A stretch of 43,607 nucleotides of DNA from Ruminococcus sp. (lineage in GTDB: Bacteria > Bacillota > Clostridia > Oscillospirales > Ruminococcaceae), in NCBI GenBank assembly GCA_017542475.1, contig JAFXXD010000023.1, positions 1-43,607 of the forward strand. The letters are read 5' to 3'. The notes under the pieces are model-generated. The model made no database searches, was not told where the DNA came from, and saw only the letters and a list, made by a program, of their open reading frames with translations. The translations under genes were made by a program, and so were the position numbers. Position 1 is the first letter of the stretch. Every line of letters starts with the position of its first letter. Positions 1 to 8,413 of the stretch are shown here, piece after piece.

Positions 1-165
1 ATATCTTCAATCCTGTTCAATAACGCTTGCGTTATTACTGCGCATTTTTTACTCTTTGCTTGAGTTCATTCTTCTGATCCCTCAAAAGAATCTCAAGGGT
101 CGTTACTTTTTCTTAGCATTGTTCAATTTTCAAGATGCTGTCTTCACCGCTCTTAGCGGGTCAGC
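1..165 (-). other. Probable rRNA operon leader (5' of 16S, off the window)
   Basis: Downstream of the consensus promoter the minus strand has no open reading frame. It contains CTTGAAAATTGAACAATG, a phrase common in Firmicutes rRNA leaders and spacers, and a perfect hairpin AATAACGC-tt-GCGTTATT at 19-36. The 16S gene itself is not in the window, so the assignment is inferred from promoter strength and leader style. A stable-RNA or tRNA leader is the alternative. Confidence 0.5.
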
Positions 166-171
166 TTTATT

Positions 172-200
172 ATTATATCACCCTATGCAGGGTTTGTCAA
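172..200 (-). promoter_or_regulatory. Consensus sigma-A promoter, probable rRNA operon promoter
   Basis: Read on the minus strand, a perfect -35 TTGACA (200-195) and a perfect -10 TATAAT (177-172) are separated by 17 bases. Such exact matches are typical of rRNA promoters. The spacer holds the palindrome CCCTGCATAGGG. Transcription would start near 165 and run off the left edge. Confidence 0.8.
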
Positions 201-243
201 GTAAAAGAATCAATTCTGTTTCGGCGAATTTTTGTGCATATTG

Positions 244-612
244 CTATAGGACGAGGAAACGCAGCACAAATGTCCCGCCCATGAGAGCTAATATCCCGAA
301 GCCTATGAGGCTCAGATTGACCACCTGCAGCGATTTACAGCGCTCGGGCTGGCTCTTGCTGTATATCAGCGGGAGCTCCGCCCCGCTGTCGAGTGGTCGT
401 GTATACGCCTCGCTGTCCTCGCCGATGACCTCCTTGCCGCCCGCCTGATACGCTACCTTGTGGATATACCTGCCCTTGCTGTCCTGACGGGACGACACCA
501 CGCGCCCGACCGCCTGCTCGCCGCCGAGCCTGAAAATGAGCATACGCACGAACATCACGAGCCCGACGAGTCCCGCCGCGGCTCCTATAACGCCAATTAT
601 CGTGTTTTCCAT
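244..612 (-). CDS. Small two-TM membrane protein, DUF3592-like
   Basis: This 122-residue protein has hydrophobic helices at about residues 4-26 and 97-121 and a soluble middle section with the pattern of DUF3592-type proteins (GRVVSSRQDSKGRYIHKVAY). The ATG at 612 follows AAAGGAAAAG on the minus strand. It lies just downstream of the dockerin/transglutaminase gene (11-base gap) and may be co-transcribed with it. The function is unknown; the family resemblance is judged by eye from the central beta-rich segment between two membrane helices. Confidence 0.6.
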   Translation of the reverse strand: MENTIIGVIGAAAGLVGLVMFVRMLIFRLGGEQAVGRVVSSRQDSKGRYIHKVAYQAGGKEVIGEDSEAYTRPLDSGAELPLIYSKSQPERCKSLQVVNLSLIGFGILALMGGTFVLRFLVL

Positions 613-622
613 ATCTTTTCCT

Positions 623-1885
623 TTACCGCTTTATTCCCTTCAGGCTCGAATCTATCGGTTCAAACAGCCACAGCCAGCCCGCATACGAGCCGTAATTGCC
701 GACCTCTATGCTGTAAGCCTGTCCGTCGATGACTACCTCCGCGCGGAAGTGCTGGTTCGTTCCGTCGGAGTTGAGCCACATCTCGAGCATATACACGTCA
801 TAGCCCATATACACCATCATTTCGGCGAGCGCGCCGTTGTATTGCAGACACTGTCCCTTCTTCTTGACAAAGCACGCCGACACCCAGCTGTCGGAAATAA
901 TGTCGTTGTACAGATTGCCGCTCGCATATGTGACGTTCTTGTTGAGCCAGTCCCACGTATACTCTATTTTGTCGTAGTTGGACATATCAGCGGTGAAATG
1001 CTCTGCCGCAAAATCGTCCAGTATCTTCTTGTCAGCCGCGCTCACGTAATATGTATCCTTGTACACGGGCGGGTCGACCTTGATATTGTAGAGATTATAC
1101 GAATCGTGAGGCGTCAGCGCGGCGCTGTTCACTATCAGCGGTATCATATCTATCGTTCCCGATGACGTGTTTGAAGCCGTCACCTCTATTCCGCCTATAT
1201 TGTAGTGAGCACGCACCTCAGCCGAGTATGAGCACTTTGCCTTGGGGTCAATACCGCTCGGGAGCTTCACGCTGAACACGTCGCAGGGCTCGTGATAATC
1301 GCCGCTGTAATACCTGTATACCCTCTCACCCTTGCTGATATCCCGCGTCGTTTCGGAGCTGATGAGCTCCCTCTTCGAGACGCCGTCGGAGGAGGTGCAC
1401 TTGTATATGCTCACCTCATACGCGCAAGCCCTTACGCCCTCGGGATACTGCTGCTGAATGTAGCTGTCCTGCGAGATGTCGCCGACCTTCAGCGTCAGCT
1501 TGTCCATACCCGCGCGGACATCTACATTGCTGTAGTAGGTGAAGTCAGCATAGCCTCCCATACGGCGTTCCATATACGTCTCGGAGGTCATAGTACCGCC
1601 TGTGGATATGAGCGAATAGAAGCCGAGTATGTACGAGGCATCGGTCGCATCGACTTTGCCGCTTTTGTCCATATCGGCAGCAGCCGTCTTGTCAGCCGTC
1701 CACGCGCTCCCGCCTGTTGACAGCTCGGAGTAGTATTTCAGCACCGCCGATGCGTCCGTCGCATCGACCTTGCCGTCGCCGTTGCAGTCTCCGAGCACGG
1801 ACGCTCCAGCCGCGCTGACGGGCAGAGCTCCGACAGATGAAGCGAGAAGAGAAAGAGCGGTCAGCACCGCTGCGAATTTTTTCAT
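623..1885 (-). CDS. Secreted dockerin protein with transglutaminase-like (cysteine protease-fold) domain
   Basis: The protein has 420 residues. A signal peptide (about 1-26) is followed by a type I dockerin at about 31-97 with two calcium-loop repeats (DCNGDGKVDATD and DMDKSGKVDATD), then a beta-rich region, then a transglutaminase-core fold at about 300-405. Cys346 (KKGQC) and His379 (NQHFRAEV) match the catalytic Cys and His; the third position, 15 residues after the His, is Glu394 rather than the usual Asp. The start is ATG 1885 rather than the upstream in-frame TTG, because GGGGGGT sits eight bases before it. It is probably a cellulosomal component acting on protein or peptide bonds, with substrate unknown. 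Confidence 0.8.
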   Translation of the reverse strand: MKKFAAVLTALSLLASSVGALPVSAAGASVLGDCNGDGKVDATDASAVLKYYSELSTGGSAWTADKTAAADMDKSGKVDATDASYILGFYSLISTGGTMTSETYMERRMGGYADFTYYSNVDVRAGMDKLTLKVGDISQDSYIQQQYPEGVRACAYEVSIYKCTSSDGVSKRELISSETTRDISKGERVYRYYSGDYHEPCDVFSVKLPSGIDPKAKCSYSAEVRAHYNIGGIEVTASNTSSGTIDMIPLIVNSAALTPHDSYNLYNIKVDPPVYKDTYYVSAADKKILDDFAAEHFTADMSNYDKIEYTWDWLNKNVTYASGNLYNDIISDSWVSACFVKKKGQCLQYNGALAEMMVYMGYDVYMLEMWLNSDGTNQHFRAEVVIDGQAYSIEVGNYGSYAGWLWLFEPIDSSLKGIKR

Positions 1886-1935
1886 AACAGCACCCCCCAA
1901 AAAATTATGTCAAACATTCCTATGCCGTATGCGAG

Positions 1936-1980
1936 AAACGGACACCATCGGGCAGTTCCCCCTTCGATGTCCGTTTTTAT
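1936..1980 (-). terminator. Hairpin after argF
   Basis: An inverted repeat of AAACGGACA (1936-1944) with TGTCCGTTT (1968-1976) lies directly after the argF stop and before the dockerin gene. It has T-rich flanks on both strands (plus strand TTTTTAT). It probably ends the argD-argF transcript. Confidence 0.6.
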
Positions 1981-1985
1981 GTATC

Positions 1986-2891
1986 TTACGCCATCAGCTT
2001 TACCATTACAGCCTTCTGTGCGTGGAGACGGTTCTCTGCCTCCTCGAATATCTCCTTTGCGTGCTCCTCGAAGACCTTCTCGGTTATCTCCTCCTCGCGG
2101 TGAGCGGGCAGGCAGTGGAGCACCAGTGCGTCAGCCTTCGCGACTGCCATCAGCTCGTCGTTGACCTGATAGCCTGCGAACGCCTGCCTGCGCTTCTCGG
2201 CTTCGCCCTCCTGACCCATGGAAGCCCACACATCGGTGAGGATAACGTCAGCGTCCTTAGCCGCCTGCATAGGAGAATCCGTCATCTCGAACTTGTCGCC
2301 GTAGCCCGCCGCAAAGTCGAGTATCTCCTTCGGGGGCTGATAGTCCTTCGGGCACGCGATAGACACGCTCATACCCGTTTTGAGTCCGCCTACGATGAGG
2401 GAATTCGCCATATTGTTGCCGTCGCCGATGAAGCACATCTTCAGCCCTGCGAGCTTGCCCTTGAACTCACGGATAGTCATAAGGTCCGCGAGCACCTGAC
2501 AGGGGTGGCAGAAATCGGTCAGACCGTTAATTATCGGGATATTGCCGTACTTCGCGAGGTCCTCTACCTCCTTCTGCTCGAAGGTGCGTATCATAATGCC
2601 GCTGAGGTAGCGCGAGAGCACGCGTGCGGTATCCTGTACGGGCTCGCCGCGTCCTATCTGGAGGTCGTTCGACGAGAGGAACAGCGGATATCCGCCGAGC
2701 TGATACATACCCGTCTCAAACGAGACCCTTGTACGTGTGGAAGCCTTCTGGAATATCATCCCGAGGGTCTTGCCCTTGAGGTGCGGGTGCGGTATGCCGT
2801 GCTTGAGCTCGTATTTGAGCTGGTCTGCAAGGTCGAGTATCTCTGTTATTTCTTCGGTGCTCAGGTCGAGCATTTTAAGTAAATGTTTCAT
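1986..2891 (-). CDS. argF: Ornithine carbamoyltransferase
   Basis: ArgF joins carbamoyl phosphate and ornithine to make citrulline in the cytoplasm. The 301-residue protein has normal family length. The carbamoyl-phosphate motif STRTR is at residues 51-55, HPCQ is at 129-132, and HCLP near the C-terminus carries the ornithine-site cysteine. The ATG follows AAAGGAAAT. It is the last gene of an argD-LURP-argF unit, 24 bases after the small LURP-like gene, and is followed by a hairpin terminator. Ornithine rather than N-acetylornithine or putrescine is inferred as substrate from the surrounding arg genes, including argJ. Confidence 0.95.
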   Translation of the reverse strand: MKHLLKMLDLSTEEITEILDLADQLKYELKHGIPHPHLKGKTLGMIFQKASTRTRVSFETGMYQLGGYPLFLSSNDLQIGRGEPVQDTARVLSRYLSGIMIRTFEQKEVEDLAKYGNIPIINGLTDFCHPCQVLADLMTIREFKGKLAGLKMCFIGDGNNMANSLIVGGLKTGMSVSIACPKDYQPPKEILDFAAGYGDKFEMTDSPMQAAKDADVILTDVWASMGQEGEAEKRRQAFAGYQVNDELMAVAKADALVLHCLPAHREEEITEKVFEEHAKEIFEEAENRLHAQKAVMVKLMA

Positions 2892-2915
2892 TTATCTGTA
2901 TTTCCTTTCAGTCTG

Positions 2916-3401
2916 TTATTTGCCTCTGTTCATATTGCCGAAGGTAAGGTCCACTGCCACCGCAAACAGCGGTATATAGTCGTCGAATACCTTATCCTGT
3001 ATTTCGATCTCATATTGCAGCTCTCCGCTTACAGTGATATGAACGAGGAGCTTGCCGACGGGCAAGCCGTCCCTCAAAAGCTGAAAATCCCTGTGTTCCT
3101 TGCTTGTGATGGAATAGTTTATGGGAGTTCCTGCTGTATCCTTTCCCGAAACGGTAATGGTCGGGTCGAGGAAAAGCGACTTGCACTCAAGCTTTAATAT
3201 TGATATGTCGTTATGCGTGATCGAAAAAGTAGGTTTTTTGTCGTCACTTGTCTGTACTATCGTATACAGCTGGTAATTGCTGGCGTCGAGAAGAAGGTAT
3301 CTTCCTCCGAACGTCTTTTTCTTCACCGTATAAAGCAGTCTGTCCTGCTTTTTATCGGTGACCGTAAACTTGTTCCCTTTTACAGAGATCATCAGCTCCA
3401 T
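2916..3401 (-). CDS. LURP-one-related (Tubby C-like) protein
   Basis: This 161-residue protein has no signal peptide or membrane helix. Its pattern FTVTDKKQDRLLYTVKKK followed by GGRYLLLDASNYQLYTI resembles the LURP-one/DUF567 fold, a 12-stranded beta barrel around a helix related to Tubby and scramblase domains. The biochemical role of bacterial members is unknown. The ATG lies three bases after the argD stop, and its GGAGGA ribosome site is inside the argD end, so translation is probably coupled. Its place between argD and argF is odd, since the family is not part of arginine synthesis. Confidence 0.7.
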   Translation of the reverse strand: MELMISVKGNKFTVTDKKQDRLLYTVKKKTFGGRYLLLDASNYQLYTIVQTSDDKKPTFSITHNDISILKLECKSLFLDPTITVSGKDTAGTPINYSITSKEHRDFQLLRDGLPVGKLLVHITVSGELQYEIEIQDKVFDDYIPLFAVAVDLTFGNMNRGK

Positions 3402-3404
3402 GAA

Positions 3405-4583
3405 TCATTCCTCCAGTATCTCAAACAGCAGGTCGAGCCCTGCGTCTATCTCACTGACCTCAATAGTTAGCGGCGGGAGGAGTCTTACCTTTTCTTTAGC
3501 CGTCAGCACGAGAAGCCCCTTATCGAGAGCTGCCTTTGCAACGTCTGCCGCTTTTTTCGATTTAAGAGTAATACCTATCATCAGTCCGAGACCGCTCACA
3601 CCCGCGACCTCGCTGCATTTTTCAAGCCTTGTCCTGAAGTGCTCCGCCTTTGCGCACACATCATCGAGGAAGCCCTTGCTCTCTATCCTGTCGAGGACAG
3701 CCAGACCGCCCGCACAGGCGATGGGGTTGCCGCCGAAGGTCGAGCCGTGCGTACCCGCTGTGAGCACGCCCGCGAGCTTCTCGTTCACGAGGCAGGCTCC
3801 CATAGGAATACCGCCCGCTATGCCCTTGGCAAGAGTGGTTATATCGGCTTTTTTGCCGTAGTGGTCGCCTGCGAGGAACTTGCCCGTCCTGCCGACGCCC
3901 GTCTGTATCTCGTCCGCAATGACGAGTATATCCTTCGGAGCGCAGAGCTCATACACCGCGTCCACGAAGTCCTTGTCGAGCTTGTTGACGCCGCCCTCGC
4001 CCTGCACATATTCGAGCATTACCGCGCACACGGTCTTATCCTCGAGCTTGGCTTTGAGGTCGTCGATATTGTTAGCCTCGACGTTCACGAAGCCCTCAAC
4101 GAAGGGGAAGAAGTAGTTGTGGAAAACGTCCTGTCCCGTAGCGGAGAGCGTGGCTATCGTCCTGCCGTGGAAGGAATTGACAAGTGTGATGATAGTGTGC
4201 CTGCCCTTGCCGTACTTATCGAAGCTGTACTTCCTCGCGACCTTTATCGCGCACTCGTTAGCCTCGGCGCCGCTGTTGCCGAAGAAGACCTTGTCATAGC
4301 CCGCTATGGCGCAGAGCCTTTCCGCGAAATCAGCCTGTACCTGTGTATAGTAGTAGTTGGAATTGTGCTGGAGAGTTCTCACCTGAGCGCATACCGCGTC
4401 AGCCCACTTCTCGTCGCAGTAGCCGAGGCTGTTAGTGCCTATACCGCTTCCGAAGTCGATATACTGCTTTCCGTCCTCGTCCTCACAGCGCCTGCCCGAG
4501 CCCTGCTTCATAGCGAGGGGGTATCTTCCGTAGGACTGTATAACGTGTTCATTGAATTTTTTTATGGTATTTTCACTGCTCAT
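3405..4583 (-). CDS. argD: Acetylornithine aminotransferase
   Basis: ArgD transfers an amino group from glutamate to N-acetylglutamate semialdehyde using PLP, giving N-acetylornithine. The protein is 392 residues, normal for the family. The PLP lysine is Lys253 (TLAKGIAGG), preceded by the class III motif DEIQTGVGRTGKF, and GNSGAEANE binds the cofactor phosphate. The ATG follows AAAGGAG with eight bases between. It starts a transcript after a 160-base gap from argB; an AT-rich stretch containing TATAAT on the minus strand near 4645 may be its promoter, but no clear -35 is seen. Confidence 0.95.
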   Translation of the reverse strand: MSSENTIKKFNEHVIQSYGRYPLAMKQGSGRRCEDEDGKQYIDFGSGIGTNSLGYCDEKWADAVCAQVRTLQHNSNYYYTQVQADFAERLCAIAGYDKVFFGNSGAEANECAIKVARKYSFDKYGKGRHTIITLVNSFHGRTIATLSATGQDVFHNYFFPFVEGFVNVEANNIDDLKAKLEDKTVCAVMLEYVQGEGGVNKLDKDFVDAVYELCAPKDILVIADEIQTGVGRTGKFLAGDHYGKKADITTLAKGIAGGIPMGACLVNEKLAGVLTAGTHGSTFGGNPIACAGGLAVLDRIESKGFLDDVCAKAEHFRTRLEKCSEVAGVSGLGLMIGITLKSKKAADVAKAALDKGLLVLTAKEKVRLLPPLTIEVSEIDAGLDLLFEILEE

Positions 4584-4745
4584 AAGTATCTCTCCTTTAA
4601 TTGCTCCCGCGAGCGAACAACCAAAACAGACACTGTTACATTATATATTATAACTCCGTTTTGTATGTTAAATCATTAATTATCGGGTAAATGCGGGTAA
4701 ATTTTTTGTATACAAGTTAACAAGTTTTAATAATTATCTGCGATA

Positions 4746-5621
4746 TTATGTGAATTGTGTACCAATGCCCTCATTTGAGAGTATCTCTATCAGAATAGAA
4801 TGCGGTACTCTGCCGTCGATGATGACGGTCTTCGATACGCCGCGTCTGACAGCCTCGACGCAGCAGTCTATCTTCGGTATCATACCGCCCGAGATAATGC
4901 CCTGCATTTTCAGGTAGGGCACCTCGCTGACGTTGACCGCGGGGATAAGCGTGGACGGATCGTCCTTGTCGCGGAGAAGTCCCGCGATGTCTGTCATAAG
5001 TATGAGGTTCTCAGCGCCGAGCTCCGCCGCTATGCGAGCCGCCGCCGTATCGGCGTTGATGTTGTAGGTGTTGCCGTCCTTGTCGGTGGCAACTGTCGCG
5101 ATAACGGGGATATTGCCGTTGTTGAGCGCGTCAATGATGGGCTTGGTGTTGACCTTTGTTATCTCGCCCACCCAGCCGAGGTCCTGACCGTCATCGGTGG
5201 TCTTCTTCTCGGCAACGAGCATTTCGCCGTCTATGCCGCACAGTCCGACAGCGCTGCCCTTGTGCTGTGCGAGGAGCTGTACGAGCTCCTTGTTGACCTT
5301 GCCCGAGAGCACCATTTTCACGACGTCAACTGTAGCCTCGTCGGTGTAGCGCAGACCGTTGATGAATTTGCTCTCGATATTGAGCTTTTTCAGCATATCG
5401 CTTATCTCGGGGCCGCCGCCGTGTACGAGCACGACCTTGATACCAACGAGCGAGAGCAGCACGATGTCGGTCATAACAGCGTCCTTGAGCTCCTTGTTGG
5501 TCATAGCGTTTCCGCCGTACTTGACAACGACTATCTTGTTGCTGTACTTCTGTATGTACGGCAGGGCGTCGATGAGTATCTGCGATTTATCTTGATTGGA
5601 TATCTTTTCCATTTTCTTCAC
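4746..5621 (-). CDS. argB: Acetylglutamate kinase
   Basis: ArgB phosphorylates N-acetylglutamate with ATP, the second and usually feedback-controlled step of arginine synthesis. The protein has the amino-acid kinase motifs VVKYGGNAM near the N-terminus and VLVHGGGPEIS, and the C-terminal GGMIPKI. The start is uncertain: GTG at 5621 or ATG at 5612 (three residues shorter), both with weak ribosome sites. It lies 45 bases after argJ, across a run of ATTACGCATT repeats. An N-terminal extension (KISNQDKSQILIDALPYIQKY) resembles arginine-sensitive ArgB enzymes, so feedback inhibition is likely, though not shown. Confidence 0.95.
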   Translation of the reverse strand: MKKMEKISNQDKSQILIDALPYIQKYSNKIVVVKYGGNAMTNKELKDAVMTDIVLLSLVGIKVVLVHGGGPEISDMLKKLNIESKFINGLRYTDEATVDVVKMVLSGKVNKELVQLLAQHKGSAVGLCGIDGEMLVAEKKTTDDGQDLGWVGEITKVNTKPIIDALNNGNIPVIATVATDKDGNTYNINADTAAARIAAELGAENLILMTDIAGLLRDKDDPSTLIPAVNVSEVPYLKMQGIISGGMIPKIDCCVEAVRRGVSKTVIIDGRVPHSILIEILSNEGIGTQFT

Positions 5622-5666
5622 ACTTTCATTATTGATTACGCATTACGCATTACGAATTACGCATTG
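5622..5666. repeat. ATTACGCATT short tandem repeat
   Basis: The 45-base gap between argJ and argB holds four near-identical units of ATTACGCATT or ATTACGAATT. The same words recur at 20163-20184 just before the pectate lyase ribosome site. Repeats of this kind are dispersed in some Clostridia; the function is unknown. Confidence 0.7.
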
Positions 5667-6962
5667 TTAAGAGCGGTAATCTCCGTTTATCTTGACATAG
5701 TCATAGGTGAGGTCACAGCCCCAGCATACAGCCGTTCCGCTGCCCTCGCCGAGCGATACGATTATCTGTATCTCGTCCTCGGCAAGCACCTGCTTTGCGA
5801 CGTCCTCGTCGAACTCGGTCACGCAGCCCTGACGTCCGAGGGCTATGCTTCCGCCCTTTGAAGCCATATCTATATCGACCTTGCTGATGTCGAAGTCGGC
5901 GTCGGAGTAGCCCACCGCGCAGTAGATACGTCCCGCGTTGGCGTCCTCACCGAATATCATGGACTTGAGCAGGCTAGAGCAGATTACGGACTTCGCAACT
6001 GTCTCGGCGGTCTGCTCGTCCTTTGCACCTGTAACGGCGCACTCGATGAGCTTGGTGGCTCCCTCGCCGTCCTTAGCCATCATACGCGCGAGGTTGAGCA
6101 TAACGTTGTAGAGAGCGTTCGAGAAGACGCCGAAATCCGCGTCCTCGGTGGTTATCTCGGAGTTGCCCGCAGTGCCCGAAGCCATTACGCAGACCATATC
6201 GTTCGTGGAGGTGTCGCCGTCAACGCTCGCTCTGTTCAGCGTTACCTTAACGTTGTCACTGAGCGCACGCTGGAGCATCTCCGCGGAGATGTTAGCGTCC
6301 GTGGTGATGAAGGTGAGCGTCGTAGCCATATTCGGGTGTATCATACCGCTGCCCTTGAGCATTGCGCCCATAACACAGGTCTTGCCGCCGAGCTCGAACT
6401 CGACCGCTACCTCCTTGGGCTGGGTATCGGTAGTCATTATCGCCTCGAGAGCGCTCTTGTTTCCGCCGTAGTTCAGACCCTCGACGAGCGGCTTGATACC
6501 GTTTGCGATAGGCTCTATCGGGAGCACCTGTCCGATAACGCCCGTGGAAGCCACGATGACATCGTTCTCGCTGATACCGAGAGCCTCAGCCGCGAGCTGT
6601 GCCATTTTCGTAGCCTTCTCGTAGCCGTCGGGATTGCAGGTGTTGGCGTTGACGGAGTTCACGATGACAGCTCTTGCCTTGCCGTCAGCGAGGTGCTCCT
6701 TCGTCACGAGTATGGGAGCTCCCTTGACCTTGTTCGTGGTATATACAGCGGCAGCCGTACATTCGGTGTCCGCGACTATCATTGCGAGGTCGTTTTTCTT
6801 CTTGGCGGTCGGGATAGCATTATTTGCGGCAGCGTTAGCCTCTGCCATTTCTCCGAGCGGCTTGTGCGCGAGTCCGCACTGAACACCGTTAGCCTTGAAG
6901 CCTCTTGCGGCACAGACGCCGCCGTATACGAATTTCACATTGCCTATTTTTTTCAGGTCCAT
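5667..6962 (-). CDS. argJ: Glutamate N-acetyltransferase / ornithine acetyltransferase
   Basis: ArgJ moves the acetyl group from N-acetylornithine to glutamate, and bifunctional forms also acetylate glutamate from acetyl-CoA. The 431-residue precursor is full length. The self-cleavage site is the KGSGMIHPNMATT motif, with cutting expected between Ala213 and the nucleophile Thr214, giving alpha and beta chains. The start ATG follows AAGGAGGAAAC. It sits between a YpeA-like GNAT gene (13-base gap) and argB. Whether it is mono- or bifunctional cannot be read from sequence; the absence of an obvious long argA in the cluster favours bifunctional. Confidence 0.95.
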   Translation of the reverse strand: MDLKKIGNVKFVYGGVCAARGFKANGVQCGLAHKPLGEMAEANAAANNAIPTAKKKNDLAMIVADTECTAAAVYTTNKVKGAPILVTKEHLADGKARAVIVNSVNANTCNPDGYEKATKMAQLAAEALGISENDVIVASTGVIGQVLPIEPIANGIKPLVEGLNYGGNKSALEAIMTTDTQPKEVAVEFELGGKTCVMGAMLKGSGMIHPNMATTLTFITTDANISAEMLQRALSDNVKVTLNRASVDGDTSTNDMVCVMASGTAGNSEITTEDADFGVFSNALYNVMLNLARMMAKDGEGATKLIECAVTGAKDEQTAETVAKSVICSSLLKSMIFGEDANAGRIYCAVGYSDADFDISKVDIDMASKGGSIALGRQGCVTEFDEDVAKQVLAEDEIQIIVSLGEGSGTAVCWGCDLTYDYVKINGDYRS

Positions 6963-6975
6963 AACTGTTTCCTCC

Positions 6976-7416
6976 TTATGTGTCTATCCTTACGAGCTCG
7001 CGAAGAGCTAAATTACGGTAGTTGAGATCCTCCCTCACTGTGAAGCCCATAGCCTCCCAGAAGACGTTGCCCGCGTCGTTGTACTTGAAAACGAGGAGCG
7101 CGACCTTGCTTATGCCCTCGGCTTTGAGGGCGTCCATGCAGGTCTGCACGAGCTTGGTGCCTATGCCCTGACGGCGGCAGGTCTCCCTGACGCAGGCGTG
7201 GTGGATGAAGCCGCGCCTTCCGTCGTGACCACCGAGGATAACGCCAGCGAGCTCTCCGCCGCTGAATGCAACGAACGAGGTATCGGGGTTTCTTCGCAGG
7301 TACTTCGCGATCCCCTCGCGTGAGTCGTCAACGTCGTTGAAGCCCATATTCCTGCTCGACATCCACAGCGCGTAGACGTCGTCGTAATCGTCGATAGTCA
7401 TTTTGCGTATTTCCAT
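6976..7416 (-). CDS. GNAT acetyltransferase, YpeA-like
   Basis: A 146-residue single-domain GNAT protein. The acetyl-CoA loop is CRRQGIGTKLV (the Q/RxxGxG/A motif), and FWEAMGFTVRED is the usual C-terminal strand-helix. The GGHDGRRG segment resembles E. coli YpeA. ATG 7416 is chosen over the upstream ATG at 7437 because AAGGAGGTATC sits just before it and inside the longer reading frame. It is embedded between argC and argJ with gaps of about 20 and 13 bases, so it belongs to the arginine operon. Its substrate is unknown; a side role in glutamate acetylation is possible but unproven. Confidence 0.8.
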   Translation of the reverse strand: MEIRKMTIDDYDDVYALWMSSRNMGFNDVDDSREGIAKYLRRNPDTSFVAFSGGELAGVILGGHDGRRGFIHHACVRETCRRQGIGTKLVQTCMDALKAEGISKVALLVFKYNDAGNVFWEAMGFTVREDLNYRNLALRELVRIDT

Positions 7417-7438
7417 ACCGATACCTCCTTGTATCATT

Positions 7439-8392
7439 TTATACGAGACCTGTAGTCTCGTCTATCCCCATCATAATGTTCAGGCACTGGACAGCCGCGC
7501 CGCTCGCGCCCTTGCCGAGGTTGTCGAGGCGTGCGCAGAGCAGTATCTGCTCGTCGCTGCCGAATACGAATACCTGAAGCTTGTTCTGTCCGCTGAGGGT
7601 GTTCGACGCGAGGAAGAAGCTCTTCTGCTCGTCTGCGCTCATAAGAGGCATTACCTCCACGAGCTTCGCACCCGCGTAGTGCTTGGCGTACATCTCGTGT
7701 ATCTCCGCGGGAGTGTACGCCTTGGAGAGCGTTCTCGTCTGGATAGGCACGCTAACCACCATGCCGCTGAAATAATCGCATACCATCGGGTTGAACATCG
7801 GCTTGTAGGTCAGACCCGATATCTTCTGCATCTCGGGGAGATGCTTGTGTGCCTGCGAGAGCGCGTACTGTCTCGGACTGTTGAACTCGAAAGGCTTGTC
7901 GTCGCCCTCATATACGGCGATAGCCTTCTTGCCTGCTCCGCTGTAGCCCGAGGTCGCATAGGCGAAAACGGGGTAGTCGGCGGGGATAATGCCGTTCGCA
8001 ACGAGCGGGTAAACTATCGAATTGAAGCCGCTCGCGTAGCAGCCCGGGACTGCCACTCTGTTCGACTTCTCTATCTTCGCGCGGTGCTCAGCCGACAGCT
8101 CGGGGAAGCCATAAGCCCAGTCGGGATTCGTTCTGTGAGCCGTAGACGCGTCGATTATGCGGACGTGGTCGTTGTCCTTGTCGATGAAGGACACAGCCTC
8201 GCGCGAGGCGTCGTCGGGCAGGCAGAGGAAAACGTAGTCCGCGCTGTTTATGAGGCGGGCGCGCTCGGCGCTGTCCTTTCTGAGCTCCTCGCTTATCTTC
8301 ACTATCTCGATGTCGTTCCTGCCCTCGAATCTCTCTAAAATTTTAAGACCCGTAGTGCCCTCCTGACCGTCTATGTAAACCTTAACAGACAT
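7439..8392 (-). CDS. argC: N-acetyl-gamma-glutamyl-phosphate reductase, short type 2 form
   Basis: ArgC reduces N-acetylglutamyl phosphate with NADPH to the semialdehyde. The 317-residue protein begins with the NAD(P)-binding segment VYIDGQEGTTGLKI and carries the catalytic Cys118 in AVPGCYASG. This is the shorter type 2 form, with IDGQEGTTG in place of GASGYTG. The second ATG (8392) is preferred over ATG 8398 because AGGAGG lies eight bases before it and only two before the first. It heads the argC-GNAT-argJ-argB run. Confidence 0.93.
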   Translation of the reverse strand: MSVKVYIDGQEGTTGLKILERFEGRNDIEIVKISEELRKDSAERARLINSADYVFLCLPDDASREAVSFIDKDNDHVRIIDASTAHRTNPDWAYGFPELSAEHRAKIEKSNRVAVPGCYASGFNSIVYPLVANGIIPADYPVFAYATSGYSGAGKKAIAVYEGDDKPFEFNSPRQYALSQAHKHLPEMQKISGLTYKPMFNPMVCDYFSGMVVSVPIQTRTLSKAYTPAEIHEMYAKHYAGAKLVEVMPLMSADEQKSFFLASNTLSGQNKLQVFVFGSDEQILLCARLDNLGKGASGAAVQCLNIMMGIDETTGLV

Positions 8393-8413
8393 TTTCATTA
8401 CCTCCTAAAATTG

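Noticed and set aside
5622-5666. Possible ARG box in the ATTACGCATT repeats before argB
   Set aside because: No word fits TGNATWWWWATNCA; the region is a simple repeat.
3639-5861. Long plus-strand frames (346 and 353 codons) opposite argD and argB
   Set aside because: They mirror real genes on the other strand, lack ribosome sites and have low-complexity Leu/Val/Arg-rich translations typical of antisense frames in GC-rich DNA.
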